Below, one piece after another: positions 53,111 through 62,199 of a stretch of DNA of 64,000 nt (the first letter of the stretch is position 1; each line of letters begins with the position of its first letter). Under the pieces are notes generated by a model. It made no database searches, had not been told where the DNA came from, and saw only the letters and a list, made by a program, of their open reading frames with translations. Source of the stretch: Chitinivorax tropicus (GTDB lineage: Bacteria > Pseudomonadota > Gammaproteobacteria > Burkholderiales > SCOH01); NCBI RefSeq assembly GCF_014202905.1, contig NZ_JACHHY010000010.1, positions 1-64,000 of the forward strand. The letters are read 5' to 3'. The position numbers were made by a program, and so were the translations under genes.

Positions 53111-53807
53111 CAACCCAACCCCGTTGTATCTGCAATTCAGCCGCAAGCTGGAAGAAGCGATCAACACCGGGTTCTGGAAGACAGACGAAGCTCTGCCCTC
53201 TGAGCGAGCCTTCTGCGAAGTCCTTGGTATCTCGCGGGTCACCGCCCGTAAAGCGATGGACTTGCTGCTCGACCAAGGTCTGATCGTACGCAAACAAGGC
53301 TCGGGGACTTATATCGCACCCAAGCTGGAACAGCCTCTGTCGCGCCTGTCCAGCTTCAGCGAAGAATTGAAGCAACGAGGTTATGAGCCCGGCTCACGTT
53401 GGGTTGGTCGCTCGATCGGCACCGCAACCCAAGAAGAGATGTTCCGGCTGGGGTTGTCGCCTGACAGCCAGGTTGCACGCCTGAAACGGCTGCGCACGGC
53501 GGATGGCGTGGTGATGGCTGTCGAGTCCAGCTCGCTGCCGGTGGATATCCTGCCCGATCCGGCGTTGGTGACCGACTCGCTGTATCGCTATCTGGATGAG
53601 CGTGGTACGCCGGTGATCCGCGCGTTGCAGCATATTAAGGCAGTCAACGCGTCACCGACCATCGCAGAGCTGGCAGGCATCCGCCCAGGGGACGCCATCC
53701 TGCTGATCACGCGGATCGGCTATCTGGAAAACAATGTGGCTGTCGAGCTGACTTACTCGTACTGCCGAAGTGATTATTACGATTTCGTAGCAGAGCTGCG
53801 ACGCTGA
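53064..53807 (+). CDS. GntR-family amino-sugar regulator (NagR/NagQ-like)
   Basis: 247 residues (243 from the second ATG at 53076). The winged helix contains LPSERAFCEVLGISRVTARKAMDLL and GSGTYIAPK, and a UTRA ligand domain ends LTYSYCRSDYYDFVAELRR. HutC-type regulators next to nagA/nagB sense GlcNAc-6-P or GlcN-6-P and repress the operon. The gene begins inside the 3' end of the kinase gene, so translation is coupled. Confidence 0.88.
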   Translation: MIKDMKSLLVLKPDDNNPTPLYLQFSRKLEEAINTGFWKTDEALPSERAFCEVLGISRVTARKAMDLLLDQGLIVRKQGSGTYIAPKLEQPLSRLSSFSEELKQRGYEPGSRWVGRSIGTATQEEMFRLGLSPDSQVARLKRLRTADGVVMAVESSSLPVDILPDPALVTDSLYRYLDERGTPVIRALQHIKAVNASPTIAELAGIRPGDAILLITRIGYLENNVAVELTYSYCRSDYYDFVAELRR

Positions 53808-53937
53808 CCCGACAGTCAATCAGCGCCCGGCGTCTTGACGGGTGGCTGACAGGCCAGATCCGACGCAAACGATTGCAAAGGGTGGCCACTGTAGTGGAAA
53901 GCAAGTCCAGCCAGTGTGGACGAACGAGCAAAAACTG

Positions 53938-55047
53938 ATGCAAAGATTGAATGGCAATATCCTCACGCCGCAGGGCTGGGTCAAAGGCAGTATCGACTTC
54001 AAAGCACGTATCACCGAGCTGAAAGGCGATCTGCTGCCCGAGGAATCAACAGACGGTGACCTGATCCTGCCGGGGTTTGTGGACTTACACATCCATGGTG
54101 GTGGTGGCATGGACATCATGCAGGGGGGTGAAGCCGGGACGGTGGTTTCGCGCATGCACGCCTCGCATGGCACCACCTCGTTTCTGGCCACCACCATGAC
54201 GGCTCCCACCGAGGATATTGCCAGAGCATTGCTGGATCTGCGCTGCATCCACCCGACCAGGGCCAACGGCGGCGCAAGGATGCTGGGCATCCACCTGGAA
54301 GGGCCTTATATCAACTCTGGCAAGCTGGGCGCACAACCAAATTATGCGCGCAGTGGTGCCATGACCGAGGTGCAGGCTTATCACGACATCGTGCCGATAC
54401 GGCTGGTGACGGTTGCACCCGAGCTGGTTGGCCACCAGGAATTGATTGCCCGACTGGTGCAACGTGGTATCAGGGTGCAGCTGGGACATACCCTGGGGAG
54501 CTATGAGGATGGCGTCGAGGCCATGGAACACGGTGCGAGCAGTTTCACCCACTTGTTCAATGCCATGACCGGCCTGCATCACCGTGAGCCGGGCATGGTC
54601 GGTGCCGCGCTGGCGCATGCTGAGTTCTCGGAGATCATTCCGGACTTGCTGCATGTCCACCCTGGCGCCATCCGGACAGCACTGCGCTGCATACCGCACC
54701 TGTATTGCGTGACAGACTCCACTGCCGCTGCCGGCATGCCGGACGGCAACTACAAACTGGGACGACACACCGTCACCAAATGCCTCGGCGGGGTACGCCT
54801 GCCGGATGGCACCTTGGCGGGCAGCACGCTGACCATGGATCAGGCTTTACGCAACCTGGTCAGCCTGGGTCTGACGATTGCGGATGCATCCAATCGCCTG
54901 TCAGCCAACCCGACGCGTTATTTGGGCATTGCCGACCGAGGCACGCTGGCCACAGATCACTGGGCCGACATCGTGGTACTCGACCGGCAATTGCAACTGA
55001 AAGCTGTATTCGTGGAAGGAGAATCCATTGACCTCGCTGATGCTTGA
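53938..55047 (+). CDS. nagA: N-acetylglucosamine-6-phosphate deacetylase
   Basis: 369-residue amidohydrolase. It has HIHGGGGMD (metal-site motif), IHLEGPYIN (metal glutamate), QLGHTLGSYEDG and FTHLFNAMTG. The catalytic-acid region is CVTDSTAAAGMPDG. It removes acetate from GlcNAc-6-P, giving GlcN-6-P. The ATG at 53938 yields MQRLNGNILTPQGW, the usual NagA start; the frame upstream is intergenic. The SIS gene starts inside its last codons. Confidence 0.93.
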   Translation: MQRLNGNILTPQGWVKGSIDFKARITELKGDLLPEESTDGDLILPGFVDLHIHGGGGMDIMQGGEAGTVVSRMHASHGTTSFLATTMTAPTEDIARALLDLRCIHPTRANGGARMLGIHLEGPYINSGKLGAQPNYARSGAMTEVQAYHDIVPIRLVTVAPELVGHQELIARLVQRGIRVQLGHTLGSYEDGVEAMEHGASSFTHLFNAMTGLHHREPGMVGAALAHAEFSEIIPDLLHVHPGAIRTALRCIPHLYCVTDSTAAAGMPDGNYKLGRHTVTKCLGGVRLPDGTLAGSTLTMDQALRNLVSLGLTIADASNRLSANPTRYLGIADRGTLATDHWADIVVLDRQLQLKAVFVEGESIDLADA

Positions 55048-56050
55048 CGAGGCCCGCGCTGCGGGAAGAGCCGTCGCAGGACAACTCAACGCCAACCGTG
55101 ACAAGCTGGCTCAGCTTGGGCAGGCGTTACGCAACCACCAGCCCCGCTCGGTCGTGACCGTTGCCCGTGGCAGCTCGGATCATGCCTCATCTTATTTCGG
55201 TTACCTGGTGATGGCACGCCTGGGCAAGCTCGTCACCTCGCTGCCCATGTCGCTGATCACGCTGTACCGTTCTCCGATCGAAGCACAGGATGTCCTGGCG
55301 GTCGCGGTCTCACAGTCTGGTCAAAGCCCTGACCTGATTGGCCCGCTGCACTATCTGCGTGAGGGTGGCGCCACCACCGTGGCCTTGGTCAATGATGCCA
55401 ACTCCCCACTGGCCGAGGGCGCAGAATGGGTTCTGCCGCTATGCGCAGGCGAGGAAAGAAGCGTAGCCGCCACCAAAAGCTTCATCACCAGCCTGACCGC
55501 AGGTGCCGAGCTGGTGGCGCACTGGGGCGCAGATCAAGCCCTGCTGGATGCGCTGGCCACCCTACCCGCCCAGCTGGAACAAGCAGCCACACAAGATTGG
55601 CAGAAAGCCATCCCAGTCTTGCAACATGCTGATCGTATCATGGTGCTGGGCCGCGGCCTGAGCCATGCGATAGCAATGGAAGCTGCCCTGAAATTCAAGG
55701 AAACCTGCGCCATTCAGGCTGAGGCCTTCTCAAGCGCCGAAGTCAAACACGGCCCGATGGCGCTGGTGGACGAAGGCTATCCGATGCTGATCTTCGCCAC
55801 TCGTGGGCCAGCGCAGGAAAGCCTGTTGCAGACCGCACGCGAAATGCGTGCAAGGGGGGCCAGCGTGTTGCTGGCGGCGCCGGCGGACATCGCGGAACGC
55901 GACCTGACGCTGGTGACGGCGGCCATACCGGAGCTGGACCCGATCCTGGCCATCCAGAGTTTTTACCCAATGGTGGAGGCACTCGCGCGTGCCCGGGGCT
56001 TTGACCCGGACAAACCACGCCATCTGTCCAAAGTCACCAAGACCAACTGA
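55028..56050 (+). CDS. SIS-domain glucosamine-6-phosphate deaminase (NagB-II/GlmS-like)
   Basis: 340 residues with two SIS domains: GSSDHASSYFGYLV and VSQSGQSPDLIG in the first, and GRGLSHAIAMEAALKFKETC in the second. AEAFSSAEVKHGPMALV follows, as in the isomerase part of GlmS. It lacks the glutaminase domain, which marks the NagB-II deaminases that convert GlcN-6-P to fructose-6-P and ammonia. The TTG start at 55028 is supported by AGGAG six bases upstream; the next ATG is 55040. It overlaps nagA by 20 bases. Confidence 0.9.
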   Translation: MTSLMLDEARAAGRAVAGQLNANRDKLAQLGQALRNHQPRSVVTVARGSSDHASSYFGYLVMARLGKLVTSLPMSLITLYRSPIEAQDVLAVAVSQSGQSPDLIGPLHYLREGGATTVALVNDANSPLAEGAEWVLPLCAGEERSVAATKSFITSLTAGAELVAHWGADQALLDALATLPAQLEQAATQDWQKAIPVLQHADRIMVLGRGLSHAIAMEAALKFKETCAIQAEAFSSAEVKHGPMALVDEGYPMLIFATRGPAQESLLQTAREMRARGASVLLAAPADIAERDLTLVTAAIPELDPILAIQSFYPMVEALARARGFDPDKPRHLSKVTKTN

Positions 56051-56177
56051 ACCACCAAGCGCCTGCCTTGGCAGGCCGGATACAAGAGACAAGACGGTGC
56101 ATGACACCGCCAGGGTGTCGTTGCGCCCAAAGTTTGTCGTAACCCGGAAAGACGTTGCACCAACAGGAGGATGGAAA

Positions 56178-57440
56178 ATGAAGATGAAGCACATCGCGCT
56201 GGCCACCTTGGCAGCTTGTGGCTTGGCTATGGGCAGTATGGCACATGCAGAAAAGGCCAAACTCGAATTCTGGACGATGAGCCTGTCGCCCAAATTCAAC
56301 GGCTACTTTGAAGATCTGGTCAAGAAATACAACGCACAGAGTGCAGACGTGGAATGGGTGTGGGTTGATTACCCATGGGATGTGATCCAGTCCAAATTCA
56401 CCTCGGCCATCGCCGCTGGCAAGCCGCCCGCACTGGTCAACCTGAATGTACCCTGGGCCTATGACTACTTCCAGGATGGTCTGTTGCAACCCGTCGATGC
56501 ATTGATCAAGAAGGATCAGTACGCTGCTGGTGCGATTGCTGACGTCACCTTCAACGGCAAAGTCTACGCGTTCCCGCACTACAACGGTGCCAACGTGATC
56601 ATCTACAACAAGGAGCTGTTCAAGAAGGCCGGCCTCGATCCGAACAAGCCTCCCCGCACTACAGATGAGATGTTCGCCGCAGCCAAGCAGATCAAGGCCA
56701 AGACAGGTGTAGCAGGCTACGCGCCCGCCATCGGCCCGACCAAGATCGAAGGCTACTTCATGCAAAACGGCCTGGACATCGTCAAGGATGGCAAGGCTGC
56801 CGTGAATTCACCCGCCCATGCGGCATTCATCAAGAAGATCGCGGATGTCTACAAGGCTGGCGGCTTCATGAAGGACAACCTGTTCTCGCAGGATAACTTC
56901 CAGGCTTCGCTGGCAGCATTCAACCAAGGGCGGATGGCCATGCTGGTGTCCACACCCACCACCCTGACCCGTATCCGTGATGATGCGCCTGATCTGTACA
57001 AGAAGCTGGACGTGGCCGCTGCACCGGTCGGCCCCACCGGCATCGTGGATGGCGGCTGGATGTTCAACTTCGGCGTGGCCAAGAACGTGGATGCCAAATA
57101 CCTGGCTGAAATCGGCAAATTCGGCACCTATCTGACCAACACCGACAACCAGCTGACCTTCTCCAAGGCTGCCGGCACATTGCCGACCTCCAAGGCTGCT
57201 GCACTGGACCCATTCTTCCAGCAATACGAGAAGGATGATCTCTTGAAGAAGGGGATCGCCACTGCCGCGAAGAACCTCGACAAGACCCGCACCATCTACC
57301 TGGCCAACGTGAAGGATTCCGAGCAGGTTTCCAACCGCTTGGCATCCAGTGTCGAGAAGGCTGTGAATGGTCGCGAGGACATCCAGAAAGCATTGAACGA
57401 CGCTGCAGAGTTCCTCGACAAGAAGATCGTGCGCAAGTGA
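56178..57440 (+). CDS. Amino-sugar/chitooligosaccharide ABC transporter binding protein
   Basis: 420 residues. The signal peptide MKMKHIALATLAACGLAMGS ends at MAHA, followed by KLEFWTMSLSPKFNGYFEDLVKKYN, a family-1 sugar-binding fold. AGGAGG stands seven bases before the ATG at 56178, a very strong start. Its place between nagA/SIS and two permeases, a GH3 hexosaminidase and an ATPase points to GlcNAc or chitobiose as ligand. A palindrome GCCTGCC-TT-GGCAGGC (56061-56076) lies in the upstream gap. Confidence 0.88.
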   Translation: MKMKHIALATLAACGLAMGSMAHAEKAKLEFWTMSLSPKFNGYFEDLVKKYNAQSADVEWVWVDYPWDVIQSKFTSAIAAGKPPALVNLNVPWAYDYFQDGLLQPVDALIKKDQYAAGAIADVTFNGKVYAFPHYNGANVIIYNKELFKKAGLDPNKPPRTTDEMFAAAKQIKAKTGVAGYAPAIGPTKIEGYFMQNGLDIVKDGKAAVNSPAHAAFIKKIADVYKAGGFMKDNLFSQDNFQASLAAFNQGRMAMLVSTPTTLTRIRDDAPDLYKKLDVAAAPVGPTGIVDGGWMFNFGVAKNVDAKYLAEIGKFGTYLTNTDNQLTFSKAAGTLPTSKAAALDPFFQQYEKDDLLKKGIATAAKNLDKTRTIYLANVKDSEQVSNRLASSVEKAVNGREDIQKALNDAAEFLDKKIVRK

Positions 57441-57553
57441 TGCCTATGCCCACCCGTGGGCATGACACATGACCCTGACAACCGTCAGGATCGGGATCGG
57501 GCTGGCCTGCAGGCGCTGCAGGCAGGTCAGCCGCCCCATCAACTTCAGGTGAG

Positions 57554-58435
57554 ATGATGAAACGCAAATCGACCTCCGTACAATCAACCGTGCAGGCCTA
57601 TCTGTTTCTGGCCCCGGCATTGATCCTGCTGGCTGTGTTCTCGTTCTGGCCAGTCGGCTACGGCACCTACCTGTCGTTTACCAAATACAATCTGATATCC
57701 GCCCCAGAGTGGGTTGGACTCGACAATTATCGAGAGCTGTTCGATGACGAGTTGTTTCTCAACAGCTTGAAAAACTCGCTGCTCTATCTGCTGTGTGTAC
57801 CGATCATCCAGGTGCTCTCGATTGCCCTGGCCGTGTTGGTCAACAACAACCTGAAGGGCATCAAGCTGTTCCGCGCTGCTTATTACGTGCCGGTGGTGAC
57901 TTCGGTATCGGTCATCGGCTTGATGTGGAACTTCATGTACAACGATGAGGGCATTCTGAATTCGGTGCTGCAGGCGCTGCACATGATCAATGAGCCGATC
58001 GGTTTTCTGTCCGATGACCGTATCGCCCTGTTCTCGGTCATGTTCGTCACCATCTGGCGCGGCCTCGGCTGGTACATGGTGATGTATCTGGCTGGTCTGC
58101 AGGCCATCCCACAGGATGTCTATGAAGCCGCCACATTGGATGGCGCCAATGGCTGGCAAAAGTTCTGGAAGATCACTGTCCCCCTGCTGATGCCGACCAT
58201 CCTGTTGTGCTCTGTGCTCTCCACGCTGGCCGCCCTGAAGGCGTTCGAGGAAGTCCAGATCATGACCCAGGGTGGCCCGTCGGAATCGACCTATACCGCT
58301 TTGTTCTATGCCTACCAGTTCGGTATCAAGTCACTTGATTTCGGTCGCGGGCTGGCTGCCAGCACCATCGTGGCACTGGTCTGCATGGCACTGGCCTGGG
58401 TCAACTTCCGTTATCTGCAACCTCGTCAGAAGTGA
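57554..58435 (+). CDS. Amino-sugar ABC transporter permease 1
   Basis: 293 residues, six membrane segments, MalF/UgpA type. The EAA loop lies at about 190-210 (VYEAATLDGANGWQKFW), and YLFLAPALILLAVFSFWPVG is the first membrane segment. Start at ATG 57554 or 57557, with GGTGAG just upstream. It is followed after 8 bases by the second permease. Confidence 0.88.
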   Translation: MMKRKSTSVQSTVQAYLFLAPALILLAVFSFWPVGYGTYLSFTKYNLISAPEWVGLDNYRELFDDELFLNSLKNSLLYLLCVPIIQVLSIALAVLVNNNLKGIKLFRAAYYVPVVTSVSVIGLMWNFMYNDEGILNSVLQALHMINEPIGFLSDDRIALFSVMFVTIWRGLGWYMVMYLAGLQAIPQDVYEAATLDGANGWQKFWKITVPLLMPTILLCSVLSTLAALKAFEEVQIMTQGGPSESTYTALFYAYQFGIKSLDFGRGLAASTIVALVCMALAWVNFRYLQPRQK

Positions 58436-58443
58436 GGCGCAAC

Positions 58444-59325
58444 ATGTCCAGTCAAACACTCACCGTCAATCCTGCCTCTGCGCAGAAACCCAGCCTGGAA
58501 AGCATGTTGCGCGGCAAATTCGGGCAGCGCGCGATCCAGTACTTGGTGCTGTCGGCCATTGCCATAATCTGCCTGTACCCGATGTGGTGGACGTTGGTGG
58601 TGTCATTATCGACAACCGGCAATGTGTATGAATTCCCCCCCCCGCTGCTGCCCAAGGGGGCGTCGATCGACAACTATGCCGAGGTGTTCAAGACCATCAA
58701 CGTCATGACGTTCTTCAAGAACTCATTGGCCATCACCATCCTGACCTTGATCGGCACCATCGTTGTCTCCAGCCTGGCCGCCTACCCGCTGGCCCGCATG
58801 CGGTTCCCGGGTCGCAACCTGGTTTTCAGCGCCATTCTGGCAACGATGATCCTGCCTTCCGAAGTGAACTTCCTGGTCAACTTCATCACTGTCAGCAAGC
58901 TGCACCTCACCGACAGTTACCTGGGCGTGGCGTTGCCCAATATTGTCACGGCAGTGAACATCTTCATCATGAAGGTGGCTTTTGAGCAGGTACCAGGCGA
59001 TCTGATCGATGCGGCCCGGGTGGACGGTGCTTCTGAGATGCAGATCTTCTGGAAGATCATGATGCCGCTGGCCCTGCCTGCCCTGGGTGCGATCACTATC
59101 CTGACCACCGTGACCGCGTGGAACCAGTACATCTGGCCGGCGATCGTGATGCAAAGCCCTGACAACTTCCCGCTGTCGGTAGGGGTGCTGTATCTGTCTG
59201 GTGCATTCAGCTTCAAGACACGGGTGGTGGCAGCCGGTGCGATTCTCACCATTCTGCCGATCCTGATCGTATTCATCTTCACTCAACGTTACTTCCTGCG
59301 CGGCTTCGACGGCGCAGTCAAATGA
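58444..59325 (+). CDS. Amino-sugar ABC transporter permease 2
   Basis: 293 residues, six membrane segments, MalG/UgpE type. The EAA loop is PGDLIDAARVDGASEMQIFW. The ATG at 58444 has GAGG six bases upstream and replaces the GTG at 58432, which overlaps the previous stop region. Its stop overlaps ATG 59322, showing close coupling with the hexosaminidase gene. Confidence 0.88.
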   Translation: MSSQTLTVNPASAQKPSLESMLRGKFGQRAIQYLVLSAIAIICLYPMWWTLVVSLSTTGNVYEFPPPLLPKGASIDNYAEVFKTINVMTFFKNSLAITILTLIGTIVVSSLAAYPLARMRFPGRNLVFSAILATMILPSEVNFLVNFITVSKLHLTDSYLGVALPNIVTAVNIFIMKVAFEQVPGDLIDAARVDGASEMQIFWKIMMPLALPALGAITILTTVTAWNQYIWPAIVMQSPDNFPLSVGVLYLSGAFSFKTRVVAAGAILTILPILIVFIFTQRYFLRGFDGAVK

Positions 59326-59342
59326 TGAGAGGACTTTCCAAC

Positions 59343-60860
59343 ATGGGTAAACCGCTCCACCCAGGCCAATTGGTGATGTGCGACATCGCCGACACCGTGC
59401 TGACCCCGGCGACGGCAGATTTCCTGCGACGCAATCACATCCGGGCCATCTGCCTGTTTGCCCGCAATTTTCAGGACATGAAACAGATCCGCCGCCTTTG
59501 TGCCGACCTGCGTGATGTCATGGGGTCAGACGCCCTGATTGCCGTCGATCAGGAAGGGGGTGCGGTGCTCCGCTCGCTGTTCGTCCCGCAAGCCCCCAGC
59601 GCCATGGGCCTGGGTGCCGCCAATGATACTCAATTGGCACAGGATGTCGGCGCGGCCATCGGGCGCGGGCTCAAGGCGATGGGTATCAATATCAACCTGG
59701 GCCCGGTGCTGGATCTGAACAACAATCCGCACAATCCAGTGATCGGTGAACGTTCGTTCGGCGCCGAGCCGAGCCGCGCCATCGAGCTGGCCCGTGCCTG
59801 GATGACAGGCAGCCATGCCAGCGGCGTGGCGTGCTGTATCAAGCATTTCCCCGGCCACGGCGATACCCATGTCGACTCCCATCTCGACCTGCCGACAGTG
59901 GACAAACCGCTGGCAGCCATCGAGGCGCTCGAACTCAAGCCTTTCCATGCGCTGCGCGATGCGCCAATGCTGATGTCTGCGCACATCATCTACCCCGCGC
60001 TGGATGCCGAATGGCCAGCCACCTTGTCACGCCGCATCCTGACGGATCTGCTGCGCACGCAGTGGGGCTACAAGGGCGTTGTCATCACCGACGGCCTCAA
60101 TATGAAGGCCATCGATGACCGTTATCGCCAGACCAAGGCCGCCGCCCGCGCCCTGGTCGCCGGTGCAGACCTAGCCTTGGTGCTGGGGCACCCCAGTGAA
60201 ATCGAAGGTGCAATCCAGGAAATCCAGGCCGTCATGGACAGTGGCGAGCTGCCAGCTGAGCAAGCGCTGACCAGCGTGGCGCGGATCAATGTGATGGCGG
60301 GCCTCTACCCCATCCTGTTGCCGGACTACTCCACCGCTCAGGAGCAACACGATCGCGGCATCATGCAACAAGCGTGGATGCGCGCCCTGTCGGTGATCGG
60401 CAACCCGACCATTCCCGCCATTGGCAGCAGGGTCCGGCTGATTGCACAGCAGGACGTGCCATGCGACGGCATCTCTGAGCCCGGTATTCGCGCCACGGTG
60501 CTGGCAGAGCGGCTGCGGACGCTATACGACGTCGATCTGTGGACATTTGACAGCCCAGAGCAGTTCGACTGGGCCAGCCTGCCTGCCGATGGCCGGGTCA
60601 ACATCCTGGCCTCGACCACGCGCAAACGTTATGGCCCACGCGAGCAGGCCACCTTTCATCCGGACCTGCACCTGGTATTGTGGAACCCCTTCGTGGTCAT
60701 GGACATCGCCGCTCCAGCTCTGGTGACCTTCGGCTTCCGTGATGCGGCGCTGAATGCGCTGCTGGAAACGCTGAATGGCCATCACCAGCCACTTGGCATT
60801 CCCCCTGTCGCCCTGACTTTGCCCAGCAACAATTTGACCGAACAGGAGTGCCTGTCATGA
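59343..60860 (+). CDS. Glycoside hydrolase family 3 beta-N-acetylhexosaminidase (NagZ-like, cytoplasmic)
   Basis: 505 residues from the ATG at 59343 (512 from 59322). The N-terminal GH3 barrel has IAVDQEGGAV and the NagZ hallmark KHFPGHGDTHVDSH, whose Asp/His pair acts as acid/base. The nucleophile region is VVITDGLNMKAI. A further C-terminal domain of about 170 residues makes it longer than E. coli NagZ (about 340). There is no signal peptide, so it works inside the cell. In this operon it would split imported chitobiose or GlcNAc-containing oligosaccharides to GlcNAc for the kinase at 52193. A role in peptidoglycan recycling is the alternative. Confidence 0.85.
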   Translation: MGKPLHPGQLVMCDIADTVLTPATADFLRRNHIRAICLFARNFQDMKQIRRLCADLRDVMGSDALIAVDQEGGAVLRSLFVPQAPSAMGLGAANDTQLAQDVGAAIGRGLKAMGININLGPVLDLNNNPHNPVIGERSFGAEPSRAIELARAWMTGSHASGVACCIKHFPGHGDTHVDSHLDLPTVDKPLAAIEALELKPFHALRDAPMLMSAHIIYPALDAEWPATLSRRILTDLLRTQWGYKGVVITDGLNMKAIDDRYRQTKAAARALVAGADLALVLGHPSEIEGAIQEIQAVMDSGELPAEQALTSVARINVMAGLYPILLPDYSTAQEQHDRGIMQQAWMRALSVIGNPTIPAIGSRVRLIAQQDVPCDGISEPGIRATVLAERLRTLYDVDLWTFDSPEQFDWASLPADGRVNILASTTRKRYGPREQATFHPDLHLVLWNPFVVMDIAAPALVTFGFRDAALNALLETLNGHHQPLGIPPVALTLPSNNLTEQECLS

Positions 60861-62002
60861 GCCGCGTCACCCTGCGCAACCTGCAAAAGACCTACGAAGG
60901 CACCAACACCGCCACCTTGCACGGTGTCGACCTCACCATCGAACATGGCGAATTCATGGTTTTTGTCGGCCCCTCCGGCTGCGGCAAGACCACCCTGATG
61001 CGGATGATCGCCGGCCTGGAGGACATCACTGCTGGCGATCTGTATATCGGTGACCAACTGTCCAACGACATCCCGCCTGCCAAACGCGGCGTCGCCATGG
61101 TGTTCCAGAGCTATGCGCTCTACCCGCACCTGAGCGTGTTCGAAAACATGGCATTCGGGCTGCGCTTGTCCCAACAACCAGAGCGGGACATCAAAGAGCG
61201 GGTGAACTGGGCCGCCGAAGTGTTGCAGATCACCCACCTGCTCGACCGTAAGCCCAAAGCCTTGTCGGGCGGGCAGCGCCAGCGGGTTGCCATTGGGCGT
61301 GCCATCGTCCGTCAACCCAAGGTGTTCCTGTTTGACGAGCCGCTGTCCAACCTCGATGCCTCCCTGCGCGTCCAGATGCGGGTAGAGCTGTCCAAGCTGC
61401 ATCGCAAACTGAAGACCACCATGATCTACGTCACCCATGATCAGGTGGAGGCCATGACCCTGGGTGATCGCATCTGTGTCTTCAACCAAGGGCGGATCGA
61501 ACAGATCGGCACCCCGCTTGAGCTGTATGATCGGCCACGTAATCTGTTCGTGGCAAGCTTTCTGGGCTCGCCCAAGATGAACCTGCTGAGCAGCACCGTG
61601 GACACGGTTCATGCCAGCGGCGTCACCTTGCGGCTGCCGGACAACACCTTGTTCAAAGTCCCGCTGGACGGCCAGAAGCTGAAACTGGGCCAGCAAGTCA
61701 CCCTGGGGCTGCGCCCCGAGCATGTGCACGAGTGCACCACAGGCAAGGGGATCGAGGTCAGGGTCGATCTGCTGGAACACGTTGGGGATGCTCTGTTTGC
61801 CTATGTGCAGTTGCCGGGCATGAAGGAATTCTTGATCGTGAAACTGGCGCCTGAAGCGCATCACCACCGCGTCGGCGACAAGATCAAGATCGAATTGAAC
61901 ACTCGTTGCTGCCATCTGTTCGACCGCGAAGGCCGCGCCCTGCCCCCGCTACCGGGGTCGGCATGGCATGTGGATGATGGCAAAAAGAACGTTGCCGCCT
62001 GA
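60857..62002 (+). CDS. Amino-sugar ABC transporter ATPase (MalK/UgpC type)
   Basis: 381 residues. It has Walker A GPSGCGKTT, LSGGQRQRVAIGRAI, LFLFDEPLSNLD, VTHDQVEAM, and a C-terminal TOBE domain ending in a His-rich stretch (APEAHHHRVG). The ATG at 60857 overlaps the hexosaminidase stop (ATGA), with GGAG nine bases upstream. It completes the importer formed with the genes at 56178-59325. Confidence 0.9.
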   Translation: MSRVTLRNLQKTYEGTNTATLHGVDLTIEHGEFMVFVGPSGCGKTTLMRMIAGLEDITAGDLYIGDQLSNDIPPAKRGVAMVFQSYALYPHLSVFENMAFGLRLSQQPERDIKERVNWAAEVLQITHLLDRKPKALSGGQRQRVAIGRAIVRQPKVFLFDEPLSNLDASLRVQMRVELSKLHRKLKTTMIYVTHDQVEAMTLGDRICVFNQGRIEQIGTPLELYDRPRNLFVASFLGSPKMNLLSSTVDTVHASGVTLRLPDNTLFKVPLDGQKLKLGQQVTLGLRPEHVHECTTGKGIEVRVDLLEHVGDALFAYVQLPGMKEFLIVKLAPEAHHHRVGDKIKIELNTRCCHLFDREGRALPPLPGSAWHVDDGKKNVAA

Positions 62003-62031
62003 AGGGAGCGACTCACCACGCACCCATATTA

Positions 62032-62094
62032 GTCGGCAGACAGGGTTGGATTTCAGGATCTGGAGGGGCATTGCGATACCTGAAGTCTGCCGAC
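62032..62094 (+). promoter_or_regulatory. Structured 5' leader of the porin gene
   Basis: GTCGGCAGAC (62032-62041) and GTCTGCCGAC (62085-62094) are perfect inverted arms. Inside them TTCAGG (62052-62057) pairs with CCTGAA (62079-62084). The RNA would fold into a long, bulged stem about 100 bases before the porin start. It may be a regulated leader, an sRNA target or an intercistronic processing element. Confidence 0.5.
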
Positions 62095-62199
62095 CAGTGC
62101 GAATGAAACGGCATTCGGGCCTCTGGGCCCGTAGCGGCGCCGTCAAGCCGCTGAAGAAGGAGTCAGTTTGAGTCTCACCACGATAAGAGAGGGAAAACC

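Noticed and set aside
53886-53897. CCACT-GT-AGTGG inverted repeat before nagA
   Set aside because: Considered as a NagR/DasR-type site, but the arms are in the opposite orientation to AGTGG...CCACT, and it lies too close to the gene to judge.
60782-61915. 377-residue frame antisense to the amino-sugar ATPase
   Set aside because: Shadow frame; the plus-strand ATPase has all motifs.
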